Shown one piece after another: positions 37,566 through 49,546 of a DNA stretch of 64,000 nt. The notes beneath the pieces were generated by a model, which saw only the letters and a list, made by a program, of their open reading frames with translations, was not told the origin of the DNA and did not search any database. The position numbers were made by a program, and so were the translations under genes. This DNA comes from Artemisia argyi. Lineage: Eukaryota; Streptophyta; Magnoliopsida; Asterales; Asteraceae. Numbering within the stretch: the first letter of the stretch is position 1; each line of letters opens with the position of its first letter. The stretch covers positions 141,507,505 to 141,571,504 of the forward strand of contig CM060706.1 in assembly GCA_030686995.1 (NCBI GenBank), in the 5' to 3' direction.

Positions 37566-38160
37566 TGATGGGTTTTCTATTCCCTAACTAGATTAATTCA
37601 CAGCGGAAATAATAATAATCTAGGGCAAGAAGGGAACTAAACCCTAAAGGATCTAAACCTAATTAACTAAAAGCAACTTAAAAGAAATAAATAATTAAAT
37701 AAGTAATAAGAAAATTACTAACCTTTGAGAAAATCGAATTTCTCACGCGGGCCACCTTGGTCGAACTTGGAGGTGAGTACCCAAATGAGAGTACCTCTAA
37801 TAGCTCACACCCACGAACCAAAGAGAAACAATTCTTTCGAACTCCTAAGGTCCCAATATACGAAAGACTCTTATAAGGAGTAGGAATTAGAATGAGGAGA
37901 TTAGTAAGTAATAACTTTGGCATGCTCCCTCTATATATAAGGAAAGGAAGAGGTGTTGGTTTACCCTTTGGGGCGATGTGGGACAAACCCCCAAAACCAT
38001 CCCATGACCTTGTTACCACGTAACACTTAACGTGGTTATGCCGTAACTTATTCTTTGAATCATTTTCTCTTTTATAGTTCACCGAGGGCGACCCAAAAAG
38101 GACTCTACTTTTGACGATAGTCTCACCAATTAGTTATGAACTTGGACATTAATTCCAACA
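37566..38160 (-). repeat. Copia 2 3' LTR
   Basis: 595 bp, TGATGGGTTTTCTATTCC...AATTCCAACA on the plus strand. The stretch ctatatataagg near 37930 reads as a TATA box on the minus strand. Confidence 0.95.
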
Positions 38161-38175
38161 GTCTCCCACTTGGAC
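38161..38175 (-). other. Copia 2 polypurine tract
   Basis: Plus strand gtctcccacttggac; on the minus strand the purine-rich CAAGTGGGAGAC directly precedes the LTR start TGTTGGAATT. Confidence 0.85.
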
Positions 38176-39043
38176 AATTCATCAACTATAATTGGTCTAA
38201 GCCTATTCCGATCAACTAAGCAGATAGTGACATCCAACGCAACTGCCGAACTCTGAATCATATCTTAGAGTCAGCCCTTAGATAAGCGATCAACTATTCC
38301 TTTGTTCTACTGATATCTTATGAACCTGAGACATGGATTTTAATCAATCTCCAGGTTCAACATTATGTTTCTCGATTTCCGATTATTTGACTATATGAGA
38401 CTACTGAATTGAACACATCAATTTACTCCCGGCTAGGCCTAGCACATTTAAGTCAACATTTAATCATCGAGGGGCCCATTGATATCGCTTTCCCTTTTAG
38501 GCGAAAGGAACAAATAAACTTTGAATACATAGAACTAGTCAACTTATCATGTCATACCTAGCATACCCTTTATAACTGGCATTTACGCACAGCGTTTGAA
38601 TAAACTAAAGTATAACAGATTTGAAAACTAGATACTCGATGTATCTCCATTTTAAGAATAGAGGATATTATCATCTTAGAATTACTCGTGATCTCAATCC
38701 ATGAAGTAATCTTTCTAAGTACGGGTTTGTCCTATACTTAATTCCCATTAAGTACTTATGAGTGTTGCAGCATTCTCTATGCTATGTCTAATCTTTATAG
38801 ACAATCTACTAACACTCCATGACAGTCTTAAATCAATACTTACTTCCTGTAGTATGAACGACTTAGGAGGTTTGAGTAAACTAAGTACTCAGGAAGTGGA
38901 TTCTAAACATGCAAAAATGAAACACAATGATAAACAATAGTAAATGGTAGTACACTTGCAAATAAACAAATCTCCATTATTTAATCACCAAATCTATTAT
39001 GATTTCAATCATTGTTTATAATGTTTCAAACTCAAACTAACAA
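38176..39043. other. Copia 2 non-coding 3' region
   Basis: About 870 bp between RNase H and the polypurine tract. No frame of interest; ordinary copia 3' untranslated DNA. Confidence 0.6.
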
Positions 39044-40588
39044 CTAAAACTTTATATTATCTTTCAATCCAATGCTCCAAGCATGTTCATCGTATTTGGA
39101 CTTAGCCAATGCCTTTGTGAATGGATCAGCTAGATTATCCTCTGATCGTATGTCTTTCACAATCACGTGTCCTTCTTCTACCTTTCTTCGAACAAAATGG
39201 TATTTCCTTTCAATGTGTTTTGACTTTCCGTGATCCTTGGGTTCTTTAGTCAAGGCGACTGCACTCTCATTATCACAGAATATTTCAATGGGGTCTTGTA
39301 CTGTTGAAACAACTCCAAGATCTCCAATGAAATTCTTTATCCAAATAGCTTCCTTTGAAGCCTCACAAGCTGCAATATACTCAGACTCGCATGTGGAGTC
39401 TGCCACTGTATCTTGCTTTGAACTTTCCCACGTCACTGCTCCCCCATTTAGCAAAAATACCCAACCAGACTATGAACGACTATCATCTTTATCTGTTTGG
39501 AAACTTGCATCACTATAACCAGTCACTCTGAGTTCTTCTTCTCCACCATAAACTAAGAACCTGTCTTTGGTATTTCTCAAATACTTAAGAATGTTCTTTA
39601 CAGCTGTCCAATGACCTTCACCAGGGTTCTGCTGATGTCGACTCACCATGCTCAAAGCAAAGGAGACATCAGGCCTTGTGCACGTCATGGCATACATGAT
39701 CGATCCTACAGCCGAGGCATATGGGACTCGACTCATTCTGTTCAGTTCTTCATTAGTTTTCGGACATAGATCCTTACTAATCTTTATGCCATGATGTAAG
39801 GGTAGATTCCCTTTCTTAGAATTCTCCATTTTGAATCTTTTCAAAATTTTATCTAAGTACGTGTCCTGACTAAGTCCTATAAGACGCTTTGACCTATCTC
39901 TGTAAATCTTTATACCGAGAATATATGCTGCATCTCCCAAATCTTTCATAGAGAAACATTTCCCCAACCATTCTTTTACACTTTGTAATGTTGGGATATC
40001 GTTTCCTATGAGTAGTATATCATCCACATATAATACCAGGAAGACTACAATACTCCCACTGACTTTGATATATATACAGGACTCATCTTCGCTTCTAGAA
40101 AATCCAAACTGTGTAACTTTCTCATGGAAGCAGAGATTCCAGCTATGAGATACCTGTTTAAATCCATAAATGGCCTTTTGAAGCTTGCACACTCTTTTAG
40201 GATACTTTGCATTTTCAAAACCTTCTGGTTGTGCCATAAACACATCCTCTGTTAGTTTTCCGTTAAGGAAAGCGGTCTTAACATTCATCTGCCATATTTC
40301 ATAATCATGAAACACAGCTATGGCAAGCATTATCCTAATTGACTTTATTTTAGCTACTAGTGAGAAGGTTTCCTCATAATCAATCCCGTGGGTTTGAGTA
40401 TAACCCTTCGCTACCAACCTAGCTTTATAAGTGTGTACATTCCCATCCATGTCTGTCTTCTTCTTAAAGATCCACTTACATCCCACAATCTTAAGACCGT
40501 GTGTAGTGTCAATCAAGTTCCAAACTTGGTTGTCATACATAGATTTAATCTCGCTTTTCATAGTAGTTAGCAGGCTCATCCAACTCAC
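39044..40588 (-). pseudogene. Copia 2 reverse transcriptase and RNase H
   Basis: RT reads from about 40580 with CKWIFKKKTDMDG, ARLVAKGYTQTHG, MNVKTAFLNGKL and the catalytic FLVLYVDDILLIGND. It continues to VTGYSDASFQTDKDD of RNase H. A single TAG at 39470-39472 interrupts the frame, where a codon for glutamine is usual. The same frame then carries on with LNGGAVTWESSKQD, DSTCESEYIAACEA, FCDNESAVALTKEP and KHIERKYHFVRR to 39044. The first residues of the open frame are out of register with the preceding integrase tail, implying a small indel near 40590. Confidence 0.92.
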
Positions 40589-40640
40589 TTAGTGTACTAT
40601 CACTAATCTTGTCCTCTTCAATATGGAAACCATAATAGAA

Positions 40641-41287
40641 TTAAGGATCCTGAGAAGGCTTGCTTACTCTACTACTTGTTCTGCGAATGGGTAAGGATAT
40701 ATCATCAGGTTCAACAGGTGTCACCACCTCTTGTTGAGTGTCAGTGTTTACTATAGGTTCTTCATCGGCAGAATCTTGAATTTCTTCAAGGTCTATTTTA
40801 CTCCCACTGTCCTCTTTGGATATCATTTCTCTCTCGAGGAACGTTCCTCTTCGAGCTACAAACACCACATTATCCTTGGGTCTGTAAAACAAATATCCAA
40901 ATGACTCTTTAGGATAACCGACGAAAAGACACTTTTCGGATCTGGCTTCTAGTTTGTCCTGAGCTTCTCGTCTAAAGAAAATCTCACAACCCCAGATTTT
41001 GATGTGCCCAAGGGAAGGAATTTTCCCTTCCACATCTCAAAAGGTGTCTTCGAAACCTTCTTAGTGGGTACAAGATTTAAGATATGGGCGGCTGTTTCTA
41101 ATGCGTAATCCCAGAAGCTTATTGGAAGTGTTTCTCGACACATCATAGATCGAACCATGTCTAACAGGGTTCTATTTCTCCTCTCCGCAACTCCATTTAG
41201 TTGTGGTGTTCTAGGAGGAGTTAACTGTGAAACTATACCACAATTTTTAAGATGATCGAAAAATTCGATACTAAGGTATTCTCCTCC
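40641..41287 (-). pseudogene. Copia 2 integrase C-terminal part
   Basis: From 41287 the minus strand resumes the integrase core interrupted at 44597. A base is missing in the run after the insertion point, and then come NGVAERRNRT and DMVRSMMCRETLPISFW. A second one-base shift near 41025 separates NLVPTKKVSKTPFEMW from GHIKIWGCE and KCLFVGYPKESFGYLFY. The frame ends RVSKPSQDP-stop. The catalytic glutamate region is present but unusable. Confidence 0.88.
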
Positions 41288-43799
41288 CTATCTGTAACAA
41301 TTCACATTTTCAGGTTAACTTCTATTCCCGAAAATTTCACTATTCATTTTTACGATTCACTTTTACTATTCATTTTCCCGAAATTTGATTTTTGTTTCAT
41401 GGCCTCGAGTGATAAATCATTTCCATAGCAAATTAAAAGTTTGACACTCATCAGATCATTTTCGTAAAAGTTATTAAGGAATTACACGTTTTAGGGTAAA
41501 ACGTCATTCAAAAATTCTAATCACAACGAAACTCGACCGCGTTAATTTACCCCGCATCAGAAAAATGTTTAGTACTCTCATGATTAATTAGAGAATTAAT
41601 CATGACTAAGAAAAATATGACCAAATAAACCTCGGCCGTGAGAAACAGGAATTCTCGTCTTTAAGCACTTTTACTTAGCCATAACCTTAGCCTATACCTG
41701 CACCGTGTTTCTAAGACAATTTGAGTTTTCACATTTTTGGAATAAGTCAACATATTTTTCCCTCCTCCTTTGACCAAAAATCATTCCTTGATTTTTGGGC
41801 TTACGGTTTTAAGTTTAAAGACATTAAATACCAACCGACACTAGACAGAGCCCAGCCTAGACATTATAAGCCATTTTAAGTCATTAGTATCCTATTAGAA
41901 AAGTTACATTTTACTTTTCTCAATTTTACGCAACTTTTGTACGTTTTATGTATTACGCGTTTTAGACCCGTGTTTCCAGTTTTAGCAGGGTTTGAGCACC
42001 CCAATAGAACCTACCACTCATTTTATATTTTATTATGAAGTATATTGATAAGTTTTAACATATTTATAAGTTTCATATTTTTAGGATACCCGGTTTTACG
42101 TTTCGTGACTTAACAACTTACGGTTAGCAATTTACAGAGTCAAAACTAGTCACATAAGTAGGATAATATCAACCAAGACCAAGTCATCCTTCCTATCCCT
42201 TTGTGAACCGCCTCTAGGGGGGGGGGGAATCAGCCCATGTGTCTTGATCTCATGCTTCTAACTCTAGGATGGTAACATGTGTAAACTTGGTCACCAAGTT
42301 TAGGGAATTTCCTAACACCTTTCTAACCTCCTCTTCATAGTATAAATACAAGCTCATTCCTTCCTTTCTTCATAATAAAAATGCCACACATAAATCCCTA
42401 GCACCATGATCCTTTGATCTTCAAACTACAAGTTACACTACAAAGTTCAAGGTCTTAGTATTCTCTACCTAGTTCTTAAGTTTGTTTGGTGATTTCATGG
42501 TTGAATTGGGAGCTACACAAGGTGATTAGGGGCTGAAGTTAATTGGTTTTCAAAAGGGTTATAGCAAGGGTTTACAAGAGTTGTGGTGAAGGGTTTGCAA
42601 GCATAGGTTTAGTGTCCTAGTTTCATACTTGACTTCCTTTTTTTAGAAAGCCAAAAGTTGTAAGAAATCCTATTACACTTTCTTGCTCAATATCATTTTC
42701 ATGCTTATTATGTTTCTTTCATGCTATATATGGTCTTTGTATTATGTTCATGATGTATAAAAACTAGTAAAACAAGTTATGGAAACTATATATTAACTTA
42801 TGTTATTTAAACAAGTAAACTGGTGACTTTTATGGAGAACCATGACCAAAATAGTATAACTATGTTACCTACTGTTAAATAGGACTTAACAAGGAAAACA
42901 TAGCAATTTGAATCACCCAAAACGAGTACCCGAGTCAAAAGTTATGACCATTTGAAATTACCAAAACTTTACGGCAAAACTGCCAAATACTTTCTGTGAC
43001 AGAACATAAAACACGCAAAAAGAGGCCCTTCTGGTCCGTTTCATGAAAAAGTTAAAACACAAAAGTTGTCCGGAATCACGTTTTCTTCAAAAACTCGGGA
43101 GCACGTCTCCAGAAAACCAATAACGAATGAGATTTTCTTCAGTTTCTTAATAGCTATTTTATATATACCAAAGTCACTATATAATAGTTATGTTTTACTA
43201 AGACCAAGAGGTCTAATGACCTAAAGCCAAGACCACAACCATGGCTAAAGCCAAGGTTGAGTCTCAAGACCATGGTAACATGACCAAGGTCACGGCAAAG
43301 CCACGGCTAAAGACCATATAACTTTTAAAGATCAAAAACTTATATATTTTATCAAATACTACAATAGTAGGGAGCCTCATGTGAGGAGTTCATTAAGTAA
43401 GCCGTCGAGATGAGTTGTGGATTTACGAATTAAAGTGTCCTGGCTCCTCGAACGTTTACTCCATAACTTCTGAATTATGTCGGCCTGAACGGTAGTAAGA
43501 GATATACAACCTATACATGTTTCATAGACCACTTATATTCAACGACTTACACTATATACTAAGTACTACATCATGAACTATATGCAAGACATATATAGGC
43601 AATTCTTCGTATTCTTAGACGTTACTCCCAACCTAAGTCGCAACGTTCTATTATAGGCTGCTCTTAGAGACTTTCGCGATTCGACTACCACTTTCATTTC
43701 TCATTACATAGACTTAAGGTGAGTCATAGCCCCTACTCTTTTCATACTTGTTTTAACTCTTTGGGGGAGATACATGCACAACTACTTGCTTACTTGTAC

Positions 43800-43890
43800 A
43801 AATACTCAAAACATTTATACTTGATTGTTTTATACTTGATTGTCTTATACTTGATTGCATTATACTTAATTTCATACATACATGACTGTG
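43800..43890 (+). repeat. Short tandem repeat in copy C
   Basis: Four units of about 17 bp, tatacttgattg plus a variable tail. Confidence 0.8.
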
Positions 43891-43927
43891 TTACACTTAA
43901 TTGCGTTATTCTATTTAGTGGCTAGTA

Positions 43928-44070
43928 GTAATCTTTTATACTTTGGGAAATGACACCAGTAATCTTTTATACTTTGGGAAATGGCACCCAGTAATCTTTT
44001 ATCTTTGGGAATTGGCTCCCAGTTGTCTTTGGGAATTGGCTCCCAGTTGTCTTTGGGAATTGGCTCCCAA
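43928..44070 (+). repeat. Minisatellite in copy C
   Basis: Five imperfect units, first of about 34 bp (agtaatcttttatactttgg, then gaaatggcaccc) and then of about 25 bp (ctttgggaattggctcccag). It sits inside the intron-like module, at the same relative position as the minisatellite of copy A but unrelated to it in sequence. Confidence 0.85.
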
Positions 44071-44601
44071 GTGAGGTCTTCGGAGATGAAGTAGAGACTC
44101 ACTACTAATTGCTTAATTGTTTTGATGAACTTACACATGTCTTATTCATACTATATATTTAGCAGTGGGTTGTGAACACACAGGTTACAAGTCTCTTATG
44201 GCGGGACTTGCAACTGAGTGGATTCACGATGCCTTTGCTGTGTGATCATTTTTATAGGCTTTATTTGTTAGACAAACTCTATGAACTCACCAACCATTGT
44301 GTTGACACTTTAGCATGTTTATCTCAGGTTAGTAAGGCGATAGCTAGTGCGTGGAACATAGAGTCAAGCTGCATATTATGAAGACTTACGCTTTTATCAT
44401 TTACCATTCAAAACATTTTGTATACATTTATGTATCATACTTTGGAATCTCATGTTTGTAACTTTGAATTCATTAATCGAATGGTAACTTTTCAAAACGT
44501 CTCATTTAGAGGTCGTTTTCTATAACTTGTACTTTGTATTATGAAGTAGCACCCCAGTGACACAGTCTTCCGCTGCGGTATTTTGGGGGTGTTACACTAT
44601 C

Positions 44602-45438
44602 GGATCGGATTACCTTTATCTTTCTGCCCAGTTGGTTCTCTACTTTGTTTTGAAACCTTTTGAATACTTCAAAAGTATCCGACTTATGTTTAATCAGATA
44701 AACATATCCATATCTACTGAAATCATCAGTAAATGTAAGGTAGTAGCGGTTTCCATCTTTTGTGGTTGATCGGAATGGTCCACACACATCCGTGTGTACT
44801 AAGTCCAATAATCCTTCACCTCTTTCACATGTTCTTGTGAATAGTGATTTAGTCATCTTTCCCAATAAGCAAGACTCGCATACATCATCCGATTTGAAGT
44901 CGAATGATTCCAACACTCCATCCTTTTGGAGTTGGGCGATGCGTTTCTTGTTTATGTGCCCAAGACGAGAATGCCACAATTTTGATTTATCAAGCTCATT
45001 AGACGAACCAACATTTAAAATCACGTTGCCATTATCTCTAATACATTCAACAGTTTCATATATGCCTTTGCAAGGAGAAGCTTTAAATATAAAACAACCA
45101 TTTGAATAAACCAAAATATCTCCATTCTCATTGTCAAATGAAAATTGATAACCATCCTTAAACAAAACATGAAATGAAATAATGTTTCTTGTCATTTCTG
45201 ACGACTAACAACAATTATTTAAATTTATCCTAACTCCAGACTTTAGCATGAGCTCGTACTTTCCAATCTTCGTCACAGGTGTGATTTTCCTGTTCCCCAT
45301 GACTAAGTTGAGCTCTCCATGCTTCAACTTCTTACTTTCCTTTAGACCCTGCAATACAGTGCAAATGTGAGTACCACACCCTGTATCCAAGACCCACGAA
45401 TCAGAAGTTGTAGTATTGTGGAGTTCGATCATAAACAT
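44602..45438 (-). pseudogene. Copia 2 protease and integrase N-terminal part
   Basis: From 45438 the frame gives the protease active site DSWVLDTGCGTHIC. It is broken by an in-frame TAG at 45205-45207. The same frame continues with MTRNIISFHVLF, the integrase zinc region (LWHSRLGHINKKR, CESCLLGKM), the catalytic LVHTDVCGPFRS and GRKIKVIRSD. There family-L copy C interrupts it. Relative to gag it lies in another frame, and the two overlap by 10 bp. Confidence 0.9.
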
Positions 45439-46352
45439 ACCTGAGTGACTACACTTTTCGACTTTCTGTCTTTGAGGTCCTTCAGATATTTTGGGCAGCT
45501 ACGCTTCCAATGTCCCTTTGTGTTGCAATAGAAGCACACTGCTTCCTTTGGATCATTTGTCGGTGCAATATCAGATTCAGCCTTTCTCTTAGACCCATGA
45601 TCGGACTTTCCTTTTGTGGCCTTTCCTTTCCAGTTGGAATGAGAAGTCTTTCTTTTCTTTGCATTATGACCAACAGTCAACACAGGAGCCGCTGAAGTAG
45701 AGGGCATATCAATCTTCTTGATCCCTTGCTCAGCGGTTTGCAACAAGCTATGGAGTTCCATTATTGAGGTCTCTTTCCTGTTCATTTGATACGAGAGCAC
45801 AAACTGATTGTAATCAGCTGGCAGACCAGATAGGATTATGTTGATAGAAAGCTCAGTATCGAATACCATGTTCAGAGATCCCAATCTATCAAAGTACCCT
45901 TTCATCTCTAAGACAAAAGCACAAATAGAGGCTCTAGGTTTTGGTTTGCAAGCCATGAGGGATTTAACAACATCAAGGCGTTCTTTGCTTGCCTTTTCCT
46001 GAAACATTTCTTTGAGCTGTTGGTTCATCTCATAAGCCCAAGTGTTCTCAAAAGTCTTTTGCAGTTCAGGGCTCATGGACAATGCCATGATGCATGACAC
46101 TTTGTTTGCATCATCATAGTGCTTTCGGTGAGCTTCAATCTCTTCTTGGGTTGAATCATCATCAATTTTGGGAATTTGCTCATCGAGAACATACTCTTTG
46201 TTCTCGTACCTTAGGGTGAACCTAAGGTTTCGCATCCAGTCCATATAGTTAGGACCGGTGAGTCTTTCCCTCCCAAGAACTGAGAGTAATGAGAAGTTTG
46301 GGTTATGTGAGGGATTGGGAATGGGAGGATTGACACCATTTTCAGTAGACAT
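45429..46352 (-). CDS. Copia 2 gag
   Basis: An open frame of 307 residues from ATG 46352. It has an N-terminal gag domain (LTGPNYMDWMRNLRFTLRYE), a central UBN2-like helical region with SGLPADYNQFVLSYQMN, a lysine-rich stretch and a CCHC zinc knuckle CFYCNTKGHWKRSC at about 273-286. Gag packages the element RNA into virus-like particles. It is the only uninterrupted coding unit of this element. It ends VVTQVCL just as the protease frame opens, so either a frameshift mutation or programmed frameshifting separates gag from pol. Most copia elements have a single frame, so a mutation is more likely. Confidence 0.88.
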   Translation of the reverse strand: MSTENGVNPPIPNPSHNPNFSLLSVLGRERLTGPNYMDWMRNLRFTLRYENKEYVLDEQIPKIDDDSTQEEIEAHRKHYDDANKVSCIMALSMSPELQKTFENTWAYEMNQQLKEMFQEKASKERLDVVKSLMACKPKPRASICAFVLEMKGYFDRLGSLNMVFDTELSINIILSGLPADYNQFVLSYQMNRKETSIMELHSLLQTAEQGIKKIDMPSTSAAPVLTVGHNAKKRKTSHSNWKGKATKGKSDHGSKRKAESDIAPTNDPKEAVCFYCNTKGHWKRSCPKYLKDLKDRKSKSVVTQVCL

Positions 46353-46883
46353 CTATAAGATAAAACAATTTTAGTTTAGAATGAATATTCCTTAATGAAT
46401 TACCCAATTTTATATTAAGGCTAGGATCCATATTTTAGATTCGTTTTATGAAGAGGGTTGCCGTAATCACATCACGAAATTATTTTAGGTAGACAATGTC
46501 TTTGTCAATTTCATTCTCTATGAAATTCCTAGTTCTTTTGAGATTCATTCTGATCAATGGCATGTTAATCTCATATATGCTTATCTCCAATTCATGACTG
46601 GGATGCCGAGGATCATGAATAAGACAGTGAATTTAACCATGCAAAACCCGCGTGGTACCCGGCTCGATTCAACCCGAGAATCGCGAGACCCACATCACCT
46701 TTCACTTATGTTCTCTTATTAATGTGCTGGTAAACCACACACGCTCCATTAATAGCCCATATGATAGATGTGCTATTTTCATGGGTTAGCATACTATTCA
46801 CATTTTCTATATATCTAAAACGGGAATTTTGTTTTAGTAGTTTCAAATAATATAACAATTATAATATATATAAGGCTTCTTTT

Positions 46884-47056
46884 AAACATTTTAAACTTTT
46901 GTTCTATTTTAAACATTTTAAAATATAAGGTTCAAAATGAAACATTTTAAACTTTAGGGTTCTATTTTAAACATTTTAAAATATAAAGTTAAAAACGAAA
47001 CATTTTAAACTTTAGGGTTCTATTTTAAACATTTTAAAATATAAGGTTCAAAATGT
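46884..47056 (-). repeat. 58-bp tandem repeat in the copia 2 leader
   Basis: Three units beginning aaacattttaaactttag and ending with ataaggttcaaaatg or a close variant. It lies between the 5' LTR and gag on the element strand. Confidence 0.9.
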
Positions 47057-47169
47057 AAATTCATATTAACATTCAATGATCATAAGACAATAATATAATA
47101 TACAATTATTATTTACACTTATCACATGTTAACAATTTACTTTTTTAAGTGCTAATAGAATTAGGCTAA

Positions 47170-47183
47170 AGTTCTGATGCCAC
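47170..47183 (-). other. Copia 2 primer-binding site
   Basis: On the minus strand GTGGCATCAGAAC follows the LTR end directly. It is a two-mismatch variant of the TGGTATCAGAGC consensus. Confidence 0.75.
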
Positions 47184-47777
47184 TGATGGGTTTTCTATTC
47201 CCTAACTAGATTAATACACAGCGGAAATAATAATAATCTAGGGCAAGAAGGGAACTAAACCCTAAAGGGTCTAAACCTAATTAACTAAAAGCAACTTAAA
47301 AGAAATAAATAATTAAATAAGTAATAAGAAAATTACTAACCTTTGAAAAAATCGAATTTCTCACGCGAACCACCTTGGTCGAACTTGGAGGCGAGTACCC
47401 AAATGAGAGTACCTCTAATAGCTCACACCCATGAACCAAAGAGAAACAATTCTTTCGAACTCCTAAGGTCCCGATATACGAAATACTCTTATAAGGAGTA
47501 GGAATTAGAATGAGGAGATTAGTAAGTAATAACTTTGGCATGCTCCCTCTATATATAAGGAAAGGAAGAGGTGTTGGTTTACCCTTTGGGGCGATGTGGG
47601 ACAAACCCCCAAACCATCCCATGACCTTGTTACCACGTAACACTTAACGTGGTTATGTCGTAACTTATTCTTTGAATCATTTTCTCTTTTATAGTTCACC
47701 GAGGGCGACCCAAAAAGGACTCTACTTTTGACGATAGTCTCACCAATTAGTTATGAACTTGGACATTAATTCCAACA
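47184..47777 (-). repeat. Copia 2 5' LTR
   Basis: 594 bp, the partner of 37566-38160. It carries the promoter (TATA-like TATATATAG on the minus strand). Confidence 0.95.
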
Positions 47778-48002
47778 CTATTCTCATCATTTCTGTGGTT
47801 CTCGGTTCACAGATAACACCATGGGCATGGGGATCTTTATGTTTCTTACGTGATTGAGTTTGTGTTTGGTTGTGGTTTTGGGCCACAGTCTGCGTTGGGT
47901 AGTCTTGGGCCACAAAGCCCATGGATAATTTAAGTGTTTGGTTCCTTTAATCCTTTTAGTTTATTAAATGTTTACTATTTTATTTTGTCAAACCTTAATT
48001 AA

Positions 48003-48195
48003 GAGTAAATTACACCGTTCGTCCTTGTGGTTTGGGAAAAATCCTTAATTGAGTCCTTATCTTTTCAATTGCAACTAATTGATCCTTATAATCAAACTAT
48101 TGCACACCATTCGTCCTTATCAGTAACAGACGTTAAATATTTTCGTTAAATACTACATGTGCCTTGCACATGAGGGTAAAAATGTCATTTTAGTC
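48003..48195 (+). repeat. MULE left terminal inverted repeat
   Basis: It pairs with the reverse complement of 49345-49537 with few mismatches, for example gtccttgtgg against gtccatgtgg. Confidence 0.9.
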
Positions 48196-49344
48196 TTGTT
48201 TTGGTCCCACACACTCCACAACCACGTACACTTGCATATACTTGTTCAATTGCTCACATTTATTTATTTACCAAACATACCAACAACAATATACTTAATT
48301 ATTTATGTTTTATATTTATTTATTCATCATATATACCAATAGCATTTTGAAAAAGGTCACAAGCATTTATCATATCTTAAACAACCAAACTTCATCACCA
48401 CCAATATTGAGTTTATCATTCTTCATCTACTACAATAAATAGTATAAAAGTTGTCACCAACATTAAAAACACACAACTCATACTCCATCACCACTGTAAC
48501 CCGCCACCCAACTACAGTCACCACAAAAATGATGAGATCTTCCACCGGTGAAGATGACAAAAAAAATCAAACCACCACCACCAACAACAACAATAAAGAT
48601 CACAAATCTAAACTTCATATCCTAGTCCAACCAAAAACAAGATCTGAGGAAAAAAAATCAAACCACCACCGCCAAACCCTCATACCAACAATCACGAAAC
48701 CACCACCAACAAACCCCTATCGCCACCATCACGAAAACAGCGGACATGTTTTGTTTATTTAATAGAATTCTATTTTTGACAAAATTTTGGGCATTTGTAT
48801 TTCTTATTAAACCGGATGAATTGGTAGACAGCTTTGTGTTTTTTGAGTGTGTGTTATTCATGAAGTAAAATATGCGATTTAAGTTAAATTTTCTTAAGGT
48901 TAGGTTTTTTAATTTTTGTGAAATTTGGGGATTTTTGGGTTTTTGTTTAACTTGAAGGAATCTGTTGAAGAGTTGGTGTTTGGTAGGTGAATGACCAGTT
49001 GTACGTGGTTGTGGTGGGGTTAAGTGATGTTTTGATGGCGGTTTTACTGTTTCGTATTGAGTTGGTGATAGGTATGGTGTTTGGTGGCGGTATGGAGAGA
49101 TGCCGACAACGATGGTCATTTGTGGTGATGGTTCTTGGGTTCTTGTTTGTGATAAGAGAAAGAGAGAGATATAACTTGAGTGTGTGTTTTTTTATTTATG
49201 TATGGTTGCAAAAGCGGCGGTGGAATGGTGGGGGTGCCGGAGCTTAGCTTCGGTGTTGGTGTAGGTGGATGTGTTTATGTGTGACACAATCTAATGAAGT
49301 ACTCCGTATAATTTTATTGGGTGTGTCTGTATATATGTTTGTGT

Positions 49345-49537
49345 GACAAATTGACTATTTTACCCTCACGTGCTTGGCACGTGAGATGACTTAACGAACA
49401 TATTTAGCGTCCGTTACTGATAAGGACGAATGGTGTGCAATAGTTTGATTATAAGGATCAATTAGTTGCAATTGAAAAGATAGGAACCCAATTAGGGATT
49501 TTTCCCAAACCACATGGACGAACGGTGTAATTTACTC
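49345..49537 (-). repeat. MULE right terminal inverted repeat
   Basis: The partner of 48003-48195. It ends TTTACTC before the CTTAATTAA duplication. Confidence 0.9.
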
Positions 49538-49546
49538 CTTAATTAA

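Larger units (their letters stand above)
41293..44596 (+). mobile_element. Long TG..CA element (family L, copy C) nested in copia 2
   Basis: 3304 bp, TGTAACAATTCACATTTTCAG ... GGGGGTGTTACA, with TSD CTATC at 41288-41292 and 44597-44601. No ORFs with motifs. A TATAAATA box near 42342 is followed by a pyrimidine-rich stretch, suggesting plus-strand transcription. The splice-like donor (taaggtgagtcatagcccc, GT at 43719) and acceptor (tttatctcag ending 44327) match the other copies. A G run lies at 42217-42227, at the same relative place as the homopolymer of copy B. Confidence 0.87.
37566..47777 (-). mobile_element. Ty1-copia retrotransposon 2, split by a nested element
   Basis: LTRs at 37566-38160 (3') and 47184-47777 (5') with TSD CTATT at 37561-37565 and 47778-47782. 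The minus-strand PBS is GTGGCATCAGAAC beside the right LTR, and the polypurine tract CAAGTGGGAGAC is beside the left LTR. By eye the LTRs differ at about 11 of 595 positions (under 2 percent). The coding order gag, protease, integrase, RT, RNase H marks copia. The integrase is split by copy C of family L (41293-44596). Without that insert the element is about 6.9 kb. Confidence 0.95.
48003..49537. mobile_element. MULE-type DNA transposon (non-autonomous)
   Basis: 1535 bp with terminal inverted repeats of about 193 bp (48003-48195 and 49345-49537) starting GAGTAAATTACACCGTTCG. It is flanked by perfect 9-bp copies CTTAATTAA (47994-48002 and 49538-49546). Long inverted repeats with a 9-bp target duplication are typical of Mutator-like elements. 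The interior holds only low-complexity ACC/CAA-rich and AT-rich DNA; no transposase motif was seen. Confidence 0.9.

Noticed and set aside
48451..49247. Frames of 86-153 codons inside the MULE
   Set aside because: Low-complexity Thr/Asn/Pro-rich or otherwise motif-free translations on both strands; no transposase signature.
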